NCBI GenBank assembly: GCA_021804965.1
Contig: JAJZGG010000012.1
Location: 1 to 47,729 of the forward strand
Source: Acidobacteriota bacterium
GTDB lineage: Bacteria > Acidobacteriota > Terriglobia > Terriglobales > Acidobacteriaceae
Direction of reading: 5' to 3'
Length of the DNA: 47,729 bases
In this document: positions 18,022 through 27,342 of the stretch, in pieces
Layout: each line of letters starts with the position of its first letter
Position numbering within the stretch: the first letter of the stretch is position 1
The notes under the pieces: generated by a model
The model's input: only the letters and a program-made list of their open reading frames with translations
What the model was told of the DNA's origin: nothing
Database searches by the model: none
Program-made: the position numbers and the translations under genes

Positions 18022-19788
18022 ATGCAGGATTTTACCCAGGAAGTGAAACAGCGCGCCGATATTGTGCAGGTCATCGGCGGATATCTGCGTCTGCGCAAGG
18101 CCGGCGCGCAGAACTACTCCGGATTGTGTCCGTTTCACAAGGAGAAATCGCCGTCGTTCTCCGTGCACGCCACGCGGCAGTTCTATCACTGCTTTGGCTG
18201 CGGGGCTTCCGGAGACGTCTTCAGCTTTGTGGCGCGGATGGAGAATGTGAGTTTTCCGGAAGCCGTGCGGATGGTGGCCCAGAAGTGCGGCGTACCGCTG
18301 CCCAAGCGCGAATATCACTCTGCGGAAGAGGCGGCGGAAGCCGCGCAGCGAAGGCGGCTGCTGGAGTTGCATGAGGCGGCAACGGCCTGGTTTCAGCAGC
18401 AGCTTCGATCTCCGGCCGGAGCTGCGGCACGGGCCTATCTGGCCGAGCGCGGCGTGAGCCCGGAGGCGATCCAGACCTTTCGCATCGGCTACGCGCCGGA
18501 CAACTTCAACGCGCTGCGCGACCACCTGGGCACGATGGCCGATGAGGCCACGCTGCGCGTCTCCGGCCTGTTCAGCTCGCGGGAACAGGAGGACGCGGCG
18601 GGCAATTCCGTGGCGGGGCGGCTCTATGATCGCTTCCGCAACCGCATCACCTTTCCCATCTCGAACGAAAGCGGACGCGTGATCGCCTTCACGGCCCGCA
18701 CGCTGGCCACCGGCGACAAGGCCGGCCCCAAGTATCTGAACTCGCCGGAGACGCCGCTCTACTCCAAGGGGCATGTGCTTTTCAATCTGGACAAGGCCAA
18801 GACCGCGATGCGGCAGATGGAGTTTGCCCTGCTGGTGGAGGGACAGATGGACTGCATCTCGGTGTATATGCGCGGGATTCAGCCGGTGATTGCCACCAGC
18901 GGCACCGCCTTTACCGAGCATCAGGTGGCACTGCTCAAGCGCCATACGACCAATGTTGTGGTCAACTTTGACCCGGATGCGGCCGGAGCCAATGCGGCGG
19001 AGAAGTCCATTGCACTGCTGACCGAGGAAGGCTTTGCCATCAAGATCGTGACCCTCGATGGCGGACTTGATCCGGACCGGTTTATCCGTGAGCGAGGCGT
19101 GGAGGCCTATGCCGCAGCCATTCGCGGCGCACGGCGACAGAGCGATTACCTGATCGAGCGGGCGCGGCAGCAGTTTCCCGGCGCCAGCGCGGAGCAGAAG
19201 ATCAAGGCGATGAACTTCCTGCTGCCGCATATCCGGCGCATGCGGCACAAGCTGGAGCGCGACCAGTTTGCACTGGATGCAGCGCAGAAGCTGGGCATTG
19301 ACTCCGCAGTGCTGCGCGAGGAGCTGCGCCAGGCGGCACTGCAGCGCAGGGAGCGGGTGGAGACGCGCAGCTCCGGCATCACCGAGGTGGAGCGGGTGCT
19401 GATTCGCGCACTGGCCTCGCAGGGGGATTGCTGGCAGGTGGCTGCCAGTGCCGTGGCGGCGCATCCGGAGTGGTTCCAGGGGTTGGGCAGCTTCCCTGCC
19501 CTGCAGTCCCTGGCTGCTGCACCCGGCATGGACGCGATGCAGGTGGTGGAGGATACTGTCCAGCGCGGACTGCTGGCTCAGGCGCTGCTGCAGGAGGGCG
19601 AGATTCCCGAGGCTGCAGCCGTCGAGGATGCCCTGCATGGGCTGGAGGTCGCGTATCTGGAGCATCGGCAGCGCGAGATGCGCGGTGCGATTCGTGCCGC
19701 CGAGCTGCGCGGCGACTGGGCCGAGGTGGCCACGCTGACCCAGCAGAAGATGGCGCTGGACAAGGCGCTGCGCCAGATGCATGCCTGA
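18022..19788 (+). CDS. dnaG: DNA primase
   Basis: The 588-residue primase synthesises RNA primers for the lagging strand. The zinc-binding domain has Cys36, His39, Cys57 and Cys60 (CPFH and CFGC). The catalytic TOPRIM core includes LLVEGQMD with Glu273 and NFDPDAAG with Asp317 and Asp319 for metal binding. The last ~150 residues form the helical DnaB-binding region, as usual. The length is within the family range. The ATG at 18022 begins MQDFTQEVKQRADIVQVIGGYLRL, a typical primase start, although no strong ribosome site is visible. It converges on the minus-strand TonB receptor, separated by a terminator of that gene. rpoD, often next to dnaG, is not in the following DNA. Confidence 0.97.
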   Translation: MQDFTQEVKQRADIVQVIGGYLRLRKAGAQNYSGLCPFHKEKSPSFSVHATRQFYHCFGCGASGDVFSFVARMENVSFPEAVRMVAQKCGVPLPKREYHSAEEAAEAAQRRRLLELHEAATAWFQQQLRSPAGAAARAYLAERGVSPEAIQTFRIGYAPDNFNALRDHLGTMADEATLRVSGLFSSREQEDAAGNSVAGRLYDRFRNRITFPISNESGRVIAFTARTLATGDKAGPKYLNSPETPLYSKGHVLFNLDKAKTAMRQMEFALLVEGQMDCISVYMRGIQPVIATSGTAFTEHQVALLKRHTTNVVVNFDPDAAGANAAEKSIALLTEEGFAIKIVTLDGGLDPDRFIRERGVEAYAAAIRGARRQSDYLIERARQQFPGASAEQKIKAMNFLLPHIRRMRHKLERDQFALDAAQKLGIDSAVLREELRQAALQRRERVETRSSGITEVERVLIRALASQGDCWQVAASAVAAHPEWFQGLGSFPALQSLAAAPGMDAMQVVEDTVQRGLLAQALLQEGEIPEAAAVEDALHGLEVAYLEHRQREMRGAIRAAELRGDWAEVATLTQQKMALDKALRQMHA

Positions 19789-19797
19789 GCTAGGCGC

Positions 19798-19831
19798 AAA
19801 AAATGCCGGATGGAGCGGAGCTCCACCCGGC
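19798..19831 (-). terminator. Rho-independent terminator of the minus-strand TonB receptor
   Basis: Read on the minus strand, CCGGC/GCCGG and GGAGC/GCTCC stems (19805-19816 with 19820-19831, separated by a small internal mismatch) close a 3-nt loop and run into TTTTTT (complement of A 19798-19803). It is 19 bp beyond the receptor stop codon. Confidence 0.88.
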
Positions 19832-19849
19832 GATGAGCCTTCTGGAAGG

Positions 19850-22800
19850 TCAGAAGATAAATTTGGCAGCCAGCTGCACCTCGCGGCCGCTGTTGGATTG
19901 CGAGTTGATCTGGCCGAAGGTTCCATCATTCACGCCGGCATCCGGGCCGTTGAAGATGGGGTGGTTGAAGGCATTGAAGGCCTCCAGGCGAAGCTGGACA
20001 TTGAAGCGTTCATTGGGGCCGAAGAAGTTGTTCTTGAACGCCGACAGATCCGCATTCACATAGCCGGGCACGCGCACGTTGGGCAGCACGCGGGGCGCGT
20101 TGCCGATCGTGAACGGTGCAGGCTGCGAAAACAGTCCGGTGTTGAACCACTTCTGGCGGTTGGGGTTGGAGATATTCGGGTCGCCCGGTGCCTCCGTCGG
20201 GCGCTGTCCAAAGCCGAGCAGCCCGGTCTCGTTGTTCACCGCTCCCAGCACCACCGGTGTTCCCGTATCCCACTGCACGATGCCGTTGGTTTGCCATCCG
20301 CCCACCAGTGCACTCACCAGCGCGCTGCTGTGGTTCAGGAAGGCTTTGCCGCGGCCAAACGGCAGGTCATAGACGTAGCCGGCGACAAAGGTGCGCGAGA
20401 TGTCCTGCGAGGACAGTCCAAACTCCGCCTTCGGGTTGTACTGGTTGGCGTAGGTCTGGCTGGTGGGTCCCAGATAGCTGACCACGCTGGAGGCGTTGTC
20501 CATCAGCTTGGACGCGGTGAAGGCGATCAGCAGCGAAAATCCATTGCTGTAGCGCTTGTCCACCTTGGCGGTGAAGGCGTTGTAGTGGGAGCCGGAATCG
20601 GCTTTGCGATAGCTGGAAACCCCGTTGTACTGCGGGTAGGGGCGTAGCAGGTAGTCATAGGGGACGGTCTGCGAGGTGAACGGAGAGCCGGGCGTGTTGA
20701 TGATGCCGTAGAACGGGTTGGCGGTGCTGGCCAGCAGCTTGTTGCCCAGCGAGAGATACGAGGGATCCACCTGCGAGAACGGCACGCCCGGATCGCCGTT
20801 GATCAGGAAGTGGCCGGCATTGTAGATGTAGCCGACCTCAACCACGGTGCTCGGCGTGATCGAGCGCTGGATGTTCAGGTTGCCTTCAATCGAGTAGGGG
20901 GTGCGATAGGAGTCAAAGAACGTGTCGGCAATGCCCAGTCCGAGGAAGGTGGATGGGCCGCCGGCAACGCCCTGCGGCAGGTTGAAGCCGCCCGGCGCGG
21001 GATTGTCAAAGGTGGTGGCCACGGACTGCTGATTGTTCAGCGTAAAGTTGAAGCCGGTCTGACTGGTGAAGCCGTCGGTACCGGCGCCACCGGTGGTGCC
21101 GGCAGCCTGCATCTCCGAGGGCTGGAAGATGATGCCATAGCCGCCGCGCACGACCGTCTTGCTGTCGGCGCTCCAGGCAAAGCCCACGCGCGGAGCAAAG
21201 TTCTTCCATTGCGTTGGCCCCTGATGACGGCCATACTTGCTTTCCGGCGTGCCGACGAAGACCATCTGGCCTACCATGTCTCCGCAGTGCAGACAGGCGC
21301 TGGAGGGAATCTGGGCTGCGATGGGGGAGGGCAGACTGGAGTCCCAATAGTCGAGGCGATTGTGGCGCTCGGTGCGGGGAATGTCCACATCCCAGCGCAG
21401 GCCGAGGTTGAAGGTCAGGTTGGGAGCTGCCTGATAGTCATCCTGAATGTAGCCGGCGGCATAGACGCTGGAGGTGGCCAGGGAAATGTCATGCGTGATC
21501 TGGCCGTAGTCGGCCAGGCCCAGCAGCATGGTGGCAAAGGAGTCGCCGGAGCCGTCGAAGTTGTTGACGGTCTTCTCGGTCCAGTCCTGCCCGATGCCGC
21601 CGAACTGCCCCGAAGGATAGCCGTACTGGTAGAAGTTGAGGAACAGCTTGCGCCACTCGGCACCGATGGTGATCGAGTTTCCCTTGTAGACCTTGACGAT
21701 GCTGGGATCGATATCGGCAGCCGAGGGATCCTCCTGCAACGGCACATAGCCGCCGGAACCGACACCGGAGTAGCCCTGATTCACCTGGAACTGCGGGAAG
21801 ACGTTGGGTTCGCGGCTGGCCACGGTCAGATAGGAGTTGGGAAACTTCAAGCTTGCCAGATTGAACGGCTGTCCAAAGGTGGAGCGAACATAGGTCGAGC
21901 GACTGAAGCCGCCGCGCAGATCGAGAATCAGCGAAGGCGACAGCGTGATGGAGTTGTCAATGGAGGCGCTGTAGGCGGTCGAGTTGGAGGGACCACCATA
22001 GCCCTGCGATGCGGCGCTGTTGTAATCGCTGAAGGGAATATTCGGGTTGTTGATGTGGGAGAAACGCACAAAGCTGTGGTCGCGCGTGCCGAAGTCGTGA
22101 TCGAGGCGCAGATCGAAGTGGTAGTAGTTGTTCACCGAGGTGCCGTTGGCGGTGTAGTTGTTGAACTGCGCACCGGCCGGACCGGTGTTCGGCAGGGGAT
22201 AGTACTGGATTGCGGCGGCGGCGACCTGGCTGATCAGGTTCGAGGGAATCTTGTTGCCGGGGAAGGGCTGACGGACGTAGCTGCCGTCGGGCTGCTGCGT
22301 CGCCGTGTAGGGGTTGTAGATCACCGTGCTCAACCCGGAAAAGTCGCCGGTGCGCTCGGCCACGGTGGGCACTGAGTCCAGCTCGGTCTGGGCAACGGAG
22401 TTCTTCGAGTCCTCAAAGGCAAAGAAGAAGAAGCTCCGGTTGTGTCCATCGTAGAGATGCGGAATCCAGATGGGGCCGCCAATTACTCCGCCGTACTGGT
22501 AAAGATGGGAGCTGGGCACCGGGCCGGAGGAAAAGTAGGGCCTGGCGTAGAGGGCATTGGTCTGGGTGAAGTCGAAGAGACTGCCGTGGAAGTCATTGGT
22601 GCCGGAGCGGGTGACGAGGCTGATGACGCCGCCGGAGAATCGTCCATACTGGGCAGGCAGCACGCTGGTCTGCACGTTGAACTCCTGCACGGAGTCGACG
22701 ATCGGCGTGTAGGCGGTGGAGTTGTTGCCGACATTGTTTTCCGGCAGGATGTTGGTCATGCCGTCGATCTGCTCTTCATTGTTGGCGTTGCGCGATCCGG

Positions 22801-23311
22801 CAATGTGCGGGGTGGAGGCGTTGCCGGTCGTGTTCACGCCGGGAACCAGCACCTCCAGCGAGGTGGGATTGCGACCGTTCAGCGGCAGATCCAGAATGGT
22901 GCGCCCCGGGATGACCGTGTTCAGACTGGAGGAATCCAGCTCCAGCGGAGGCGTGGTGCTGTCCACGCGCACCTGCTGGGTGACGGTGCTGACAGGCATG
23001 CGGAAGTCTACCGGCGTGCTGACCGAGATGCGGATGACGATGTTGTCCTGCTGCACGGACTGAAAGCCGGGCGCCGAGGCGACAGCCTTGTACTCCGAGG
23101 GCTGGACAAAGTTGAAGATATATCTTCCCTGATTGTCCGAGACAGTGGTGCGGACCTCGCTGGTGGGCACGTTGGTAATGGTGATGGTGGCGCCGGCAAT
23201 GGCAGCGCCGGAGGTGTCAAGCACGGTGCCGCGGATGGTGCCGGTGGGGCTTTGCGCCAGCGCGGACAGCGCCAGGCAAAGGAAGGAAAAGACAAGCAGG
23301 AATCGTTTCAT
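19850..23311 (-). CDS. TonB-dependent receptor with carboxypeptidase-regulatory domain (SusC/Oar-like)
   Basis: The 1153-residue receptor starts with a signal peptide (MKRFLLVFSFLCLALSALAQ), then a carboxypeptidase-regulatory-like beta-sandwich (about 24-105: TGTIRGTVLDTSGAAIAG), a plug domain (about 125-235, with LPLNGRNPTSLEVLVPG, IDGMTN and DSVQEFNVQTS), and a long beta-barrel ending LAAKFIF. Such proteins import glycans or peptides through the outer membrane using TonB energy. The ATG at 23311 has GGAGG 4 nt upstream. It diverges from a LacI regulator and a GH44 gene (23714-27243). A good promoter (23422-23451) followed by a LacI-type operator lies upstream, so expression is probably repressed by that regulator until the sugar inducer arrives. 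A terminator follows. Confidence 0.95.
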   Translation of the reverse strand: MKRFLLVFSFLCLALSALAQSPTGTIRGTVLDTSGAAIAGATITITNVPTSEVRTTVSDNQGRYIFNFVQPSEYKAVASAPGFQSVQQDNIVIRISVSTPVDFRMPVSTVTQQVRVDSTTPPLELDSSSLNTVIPGRTILDLPLNGRNPTSLEVLVPGVNTTGNASTPHIAGSRNANNEEQIDGMTNILPENNVGNNSTAYTPIVDSVQEFNVQTSVLPAQYGRFSGGVISLVTRSGTNDFHGSLFDFTQTNALYARPYFSSGPVPSSHLYQYGGVIGGPIWIPHLYDGHNRSFFFFAFEDSKNSVAQTELDSVPTVAERTGDFSGLSTVIYNPYTATQQPDGSYVRQPFPGNKIPSNLISQVAAAAIQYYPLPNTGPAGAQFNNYTANGTSVNNYYHFDLRLDHDFGTRDHSFVRFSHINNPNIPFSDYNSAASQGYGGPSNSTAYSASIDNSITLSPSLILDLRGGFSRSTYVRSTFGQPFNLASLKFPNSYLTVASREPNVFPQFQVNQGYSGVGSGGYVPLQEDPSAADIDPSIVKVYKGNSITIGAEWRKLFLNFYQYGYPSGQFGGIGQDWTEKTVNNFDGSGDSFATMLLGLADYGQITHDISLATSSVYAAGYIQDDYQAAPNLTFNLGLRWDVDIPRTERHNRLDYWDSSLPSPIAAQIPSSACLHCGDMVGQMVFVGTPESKYGRHQGPTQWKNFAPRVGFAWSADSKTVVRGGYGIIFQPSEMQAAGTTGGAGTDGFTSQTGFNFTLNNQQSVATTFDNPAPGGFNLPQGVAGGPSTFLGLGIADTFFDSYRTPYSIEGNLNIQRSITPSTVVEVGYIYNAGHFLINGDPGVPFSQVDPSYLSLGNKLLASTANPFYGIINTPGSPFTSQTVPYDYLLRPYPQYNGVSSYRKADSGSHYNAFTAKVDKRYSNGFSLLIAFTASKLMDNASSVVSYLGPTSQTYANQYNPKAEFGLSSQDISRTFVAGYVYDLPFGRGKAFLNHSSALVSALVGGWQTNGIVQWDTGTPVVLGAVNNETGLLGFGQRPTEAPGDPNISNPNRQKWFNTGLFSQPAPFTIGNAPRVLPNVRVPGYVNADLSAFKNNFFGPNERFNVQLRLEAFNAFNHPIFNGPDAGVNDGTFGQINSQSNSGREVQLAAKFIF

Positions 23312-23398
23312 GGGGCCTCCGAAGGCGGTACGGTGGAGTTCTGCCTGCCAGGGCGGATGAGCCTTTGCGGCAAAATTGCAACGTACGCGCGAGCGATC

Positions 23399-23412
23399 TG
23401 ATATCGTTATCA
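23399..23412. promoter_or_regulatory. LacI-family operator O1
   Basis: TGATATCGTTATCA is a 14-bp near-palindrome with a central CG, the form typical of LacI-family operators (6 of 7 positions symmetric). It lies just downstream of the -10 box of the TonB receptor promoter (23422-23451), where binding would block transcription. A second copy is at 23611-23624. Confidence 0.75.
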
Positions 23413-23421
23413 GTCCGGTAA

Positions 23422-23451
23422 TGTATATCCGAGGCTTTTGTGGGCTGTCAA
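23422..23451 (-). promoter_or_regulatory. Promoter of the TonB receptor gene
   Basis: On the minus strand TTGACA (23451-23446) is a perfect -35 box, followed after 18 bp by TATACA (23427-23422) as -10. The start point would fall near 23415, just before operator O1, giving a leader of about 100 nt to the ATG at 23311. Confidence 0.65.
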
Positions 23452-23610
23452 TGATTTTCTTTTGGCGGAAGCAGGCGCATTGCCGCCGGCGCGGGAAATC
23501 ATCGGTCAATCCTTTTCCATTCAATAGGATAAGTTGGATTTACGGGTCGGTGACCGGGGCTTGGATTGCTGCAGGCGGACCTGCGCTTCTGTCTTGCGGA
23601 TGCAGGACTG

Positions 23611-23624
23611 TGATATCGTTCTCA
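23611..23624. promoter_or_regulatory. LacI-family operator O2
   Basis: TGATATCGTTCTCA differs from O1 by one base and has the same central CG. It lies 90 bp upstream of the LacI-family gene start, fitting autoregulation, and 212 bp from O1, a distance compatible with looping between the two sites. Confidence 0.7.
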
Positions 23625-23713
23625 GAAATCACCGGATACTCCGGTCGCCGTTCTGCATTTGTTGCGCGCCTGTTCGTGTCAGGCGGTGGAATGGCAGGTT
23701 AGGATGATTGGGA

Positions 23714-24760
23714 ATGTCAATGCGATCCCGCTCCGTTGTCACGATTGCCGATGTGGCCCGCGCCTGTGGCGTGGGCACCATGACGGTCTCGCGTGTGATC
23801 AACGGAAAGAAGCACGTCAGCGAAGCCATGGTGCGTCGTGTGGAGGAGGCCATTGCGCGGCTGAATTATCAGCCAAATGAAGCGGCCCGCACGCTGAAGG
23901 GACGCACCTCGCGCACCCTCGGGCTGATTGTTCCCAGCCTCAGCGATCCGTTCTTTTCGCAGTGTGCGCATGCCGTGCAGCAGGTGGCAGCCGAGCAGGG
24001 ATACATGACGATGCTCTTTGCCTGCGAGGCCAGCCACAGCGTCGAGGCCGAGGAGCTCTCGCAGATGCGCTCGCGGAATATTGCCGGCATCCTGATCGTG
24101 CCCTCCAGCGAGAACTCGATGGAGCAGCTGAAGGAGCTGCGCCGCAGCGGCATGCCGGTGGTGATGATGGATCGCACGATTGCCGGTATCGATGCCGGAG
24201 AGGTGATGGTGGAGAACCTGGAGGGATCCTTCCGCGCCACCAACCATCTGATTGATCATGGTCATCGGCGAATCCTTTGTGTCGGCTACGATCGGGAGTA
24301 CAACTCGATTGGCCAGCGCATGGATGGCTACCGCAAGGCAATGCAGACGGCCGGTCTGCAGCCGCAGTACCTGCTGGTCAAGCGCGGAGTTCCGGTGGGG
24401 CCGCGAGTGGTGGCTGCGCTGCGCGCGGTGAAGCCGCCGACGGCAATCTTTTCCCTGAACAACGTGACTTCCGTTGCGGTGCTGAGTGCGCTGAAGCGCG
24501 AAAAGATTCGCATTCCCGAGCAGGTGGCCATGGTGGGCTTTGATGATTTTGAGCTGGCCTCTCTGCTGGCGGTTCCGCTGACGGCGGTGCGCCAGCCGGC
24601 GGCCGAGCTGGGGCGCCAGGCCACGCGAATGCTGATCGACAGTCTGCGCTCGGGATCGGGAAACCAGCAGATGTCGGCGCGGATTGTGCTGCCCACCGAG
24701 CTGATCCTGCGCCAGTCCTGCGGCTGCGAACCGCTGGCGCAGATCACGCCGCTGGACTGA
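23714..24760 (+). CDS. LacI-family transcriptional regulator
   Basis: The 348-residue repressor has an N-terminal helix-turn-helix (TIADVARACGVGTMTVSRVIN, residues 10-30) with the hinge helix NEAARTLKGRTSRT, followed by a periplasmic-binding-protein-like sensor domain (LGLIVPSLSDPFFS onward) and the family C-terminal block VGFDDFELASLLAVPLTAVRQP. Family members bind sugars or sugar phosphates in the cytoplasm and release DNA. In-frame starts exist at TTG 23708, ATG 23714 and ATG 23720; 23714 or 23720 fit the ribosome site. It is divergent from the TonB receptor with two matching operators between them and is followed 104 bp later by the GH44 gene, so it probably controls uptake and breakdown of one polysaccharide. 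Confidence 0.95.
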   Translation: MSMRSRSVVTIADVARACGVGTMTVSRVINGKKHVSEAMVRRVEEAIARLNYQPNEAARTLKGRTSRTLGLIVPSLSDPFFSQCAHAVQQVAAEQGYMTMLFACEASHSVEAEELSQMRSRNIAGILIVPSSENSMEQLKELRRSGMPVVMMDRTIAGIDAGEVMVENLEGSFRATNHLIDHGHRRILCVGYDREYNSIGQRMDGYRKAMQTAGLQPQYLLVKRGVPVGPRVVAALRAVKPPTAIFSLNNVTSVAVLSALKREKIRIPEQVAMVGFDDFELASLLAVPLTAVRQPAAELGRQATRMLIDSLRSGSGNQQMSARIVLPTELILRQSCGCEPLAQITPLD

Positions 24761-24864
24761 AGGCCTGCCAACCTGCCGCAGAGGATTGCAACCGGGTCCG
24801 CGGATGCGCGAGAATGCTGTGAATTCTCTGCAACCAGCCGACACGGAGCGAAAGCGCAGCAGGC

Positions 24865-27243
24865 ATGAGCCAGAAGCAAAGAACGAACTGCGGGGTGCTT
24901 CCACCAGCGAGCCGGGCGGCCAAGGCATTGCTGCTGGCCGCGGCGCTGGGAATCAGTGCCTGTGGCGGAGGCTCGGGTGGCTCCGGTTCCACGGCCGGCA
25001 CGTCCGTGCTCACGATTGACTCCGTCAATCCGGCCAGCGGAGCCGGCATCACGGCCAGCCCATCGGACACGCAGGGGCAGACGAGTGGGACCACCAGCAG
25101 CTCCGGGCTCGCGATGAGCTATCCGACCGGAACCACGGTGACGCTGACGGCATCTCCAACGGCAGGAAGCAACCACTTCTCCTCGTGGTCGGGATGTGCG
25201 TCGGCGCAGGGCACGCGATGCACGGTCGTGGTGCACGGCAATGCGACCGTGACGGCAAACTATGCCGTGCCCGTGATCACGGCTGTCTCGGTCTCTGCGG
25301 CCACGATTACGGTGGGCTCGGCGCAGCAACTGGCGGCTACGGTGACGGGCAGCGGCAGCTATTCCACGGCCGTGACCTGGGCGGTGAGCCTGCCTGCGGG
25401 CAGTGCCGGCAGCGGGCTGAGTCCGGGCACCATCGATGCCAACGGCCTCTACACCACGCCCTATCCGGCACCGGCGACGGTGACGGTGACGGCCACCAGC
25501 GTGCAGGACCCGACGGTGAGCGGCAGCGCGGTTCTTACGTTGAACACCCCGGCAGCATCGACAGGCCCGGCGCTGGCGGTGGACACAAGCAATCCGGCCC
25601 ATGCCATCAGTCCGCTGATCTATGGAATGAATTTCTTCCAGCTGAATTCCAGTGCGGCCAAGGCGGCGCGCATCACGGTGGACCGCTGGGGCGGCGATGC
25701 AACGTCGCGCTACAACTATCAGCTGGACGTGACCAACTCGGCCAGCGACTGGTACTTCGAAAATCAGGTCTCCGGCACGGGCTCCCAGGCAACGGGAGCC
25801 TTCAACACCCAGGTGACGGGAGACAAGGCGATGGGAGCCTTGACGCTGGGCACGGTCCCGGTGATGGTCTGGGTGGCGCGCGATGGCACCTCCTGCAGTT
25901 ATCCGGCGGCCAGTTTTCCCAATCAGCAAAAGGTGGATCCGGGGCGGGGCTGCGGCAATGGCGTCTATCCGCAGGGCGTGGACGGATGCACGAATGCCTC
26001 GGGCTGCGATGTGACCGGGGCGACCGCCAGCGCAACCAGCCAGGCGGTGCAGGCCTCCTGGGCCGGGCAGTGGGTGGCCTATCTGGTGAGCAGGTTTGGA
26101 ACGGCGGCGCAGGGCGGCGTGGCTGTCTATGACCTGGACAATGAGCCAAGCTGGTGGGATGCTGTGCATCGCGATGTGCATCCCAGCCCGTTCACCTATG
26201 ACGAGGTGACGAACAACGGTCTGGCGGTGGCCGCAGCGGTCAAGGCGGCCGATCCAACAGCCTCAGTCAGCGGGCCGGTGATGGATTACTGGTGGGATTA
26301 TTTCTACTCGAAGAAGGATGTGGAGTCGGGCTGGAACTCCCCGCCCTGCTTTGAGCCGTGGAGCAATCCGGTGGATCGGGAGGCCCATGGCGGCGTGGCC
26401 TTCCTGGACTACTATCTGCAGCAGTTTGCCGCCTATGAGACGCAGCACCAGATTCGGCTGCTGGACTATCTGGATCTGCATACCTACTTTGCCGCCGACA
26501 ACCTAGCCTTTCAGCCTGCAGGCAATACAACGCAGCAGCAGGCGAGGCTGAACTCGACCCGCGTCTTCTGGGATCCAGCGTACACGGATCCCAATCTGCC
26601 GCAGCCCAACTACAGCAGCGATGCCAACTATACGGCCAGTTGCACGACGCCGCTGACCGCGCCGGAGATCATTCCCCGCATGCATGCCTGGGTGGCTGCG
26701 GATTATCCGGGAACGAAGCTGGCCATCAGCGAATACAACTGGGGCGGGCAGGAGTCGATCAACGGGGCGCTGGCGCAGGCAGACATTCTGGGCATCTTTG
26801 GCCGGGAGGGTCTGGACCTGGCCACGCTGTGGGGTGCGCCCGACCCATCCACCCAGATGCCGGGCCTGATGGCCTTCGAGGTCTATCGCAACTACGATGG
26901 CGCCGGCGCGGAGTTCGGCAATCTCTCGCTGACGTCAACCAGCGCCGATCAGGGGCGGCTGGCCATCTATGGTGCGCTGCGCACGGCAGACAACGTGGTG
27001 ACGCTGGTGGTGCTGAACAAGAGCTATGGCGAGCTGACCTCCACGCTGGCGGTGACCGGCCTGGCCGCAGCCAGTGGAGCCACCGTTACGGCCAATGTCT
27101 GGAACTACAGCAATGCCAATCTGGGCGCGATTGTGGCGCAGCCGGCAGCAACCTTCACCGTGAGCGGCGGCGGCAGCCCGGTGGGGACGGCGACCATGAC
27201 CTTTCCGGCGCAGTCGATCACCGTGATTGCCATTGCGCAGTAG
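24865..27243 (+). CDS. Glycoside hydrolase family 44 (endoglucanase/xyloglucanase) lipoprotein
   Basis: The 792-residue enzyme has a signal peptide ending in lipobox GISAC, a Gly/Ser linker, a beta-repeat region of the InlB-B type (about 50-130: TVTLTASPTAGSNHFSSWSG, ATVTANYA), an Ig-like domain (about 135-220, NGLYTTPYPAPATVTVTA) and a GH44 catalytic domain from about 235. There ISPLIYGMNFFQ, RWGGDATSRYNYQLD and SDWYFENQ are family hallmarks; Glu427 in LDNEPSWW is the predicted acid/base and Glu623 in ISEYNWGG the nucleophile. A C-terminal beta domain closes the protein. GH44 enzymes cleave beta-1,4-glucans, xyloglucan and related glucans. The Cys lipid anchor suggests display on the cell surface. 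It lies behind the LacI-family gene. Confidence 0.93.
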   Translation: MSQKQRTNCGVLPPASRAAKALLLAAALGISACGGGSGGSGSTAGTSVLTIDSVNPASGAGITASPSDTQGQTSGTTSSSGLAMSYPTGTTVTLTASPTAGSNHFSSWSGCASAQGTRCTVVVHGNATVTANYAVPVITAVSVSAATITVGSAQQLAATVTGSGSYSTAVTWAVSLPAGSAGSGLSPGTIDANGLYTTPYPAPATVTVTATSVQDPTVSGSAVLTLNTPAASTGPALAVDTSNPAHAISPLIYGMNFFQLNSSAAKAARITVDRWGGDATSRYNYQLDVTNSASDWYFENQVSGTGSQATGAFNTQVTGDKAMGALTLGTVPVMVWVARDGTSCSYPAASFPNQQKVDPGRGCGNGVYPQGVDGCTNASGCDVTGATASATSQAVQASWAGQWVAYLVSRFGTAAQGGVAVYDLDNEPSWWDAVHRDVHPSPFTYDEVTNNGLAVAAAVKAADPTASVSGPVMDYWWDYFYSKKDVESGWNSPPCFEPWSNPVDREAHGGVAFLDYYLQQFAAYETQHQIRLLDYLDLHTYFAADNLAFQPAGNTTQQQARLNSTRVFWDPAYTDPNLPQPNYSSDANYTASCTTPLTAPEIIPRMHAWVAADYPGTKLAISEYNWGGQESINGALAQADILGIFGREGLDLATLWGAPDPSTQMPGLMAFEVYRNYDGAGAEFGNLSLTSTSADQGRLAIYGALRTADNVVTLVVLNKSYGELTSTLAVTGLAAASGATVTANVWNYSNANLGAIVAQPAATFTVSGGGSPVGTATMTFPAQSITVIAIAQ

Positions 27244-27262
27244 CTGCGCGGCCATCCCGGAA

Positions 27263-27308
27263 GCAGGATCAGGGCAGGATCAGGGTAGGAACCGAGCCGG
27301 GAACCGAG
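27263..27308. repeat. Tandem 11-bp and 12-bp duplications
   Basis: GCAGGATCAGG occurs exactly twice in tandem (27263-27273, 27274-27284), followed by GGAACCGAG twice at a 12-bp period (27288-27296, 27300-27308). The array fills most of the gap between the GH44 stop and msrA. Confidence 0.8.
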
Positions 27309-27342
27309 TCAGGCGATATGCTGGAAGCAGCAGGAGGCGGCG

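Noticed and set aside
20810-22375. Plus-strand reading frame of 521 codons
   Set aside because: Lies wholly inside the TonB receptor on the minus strand; high-GC third positions keep antisense frames open.
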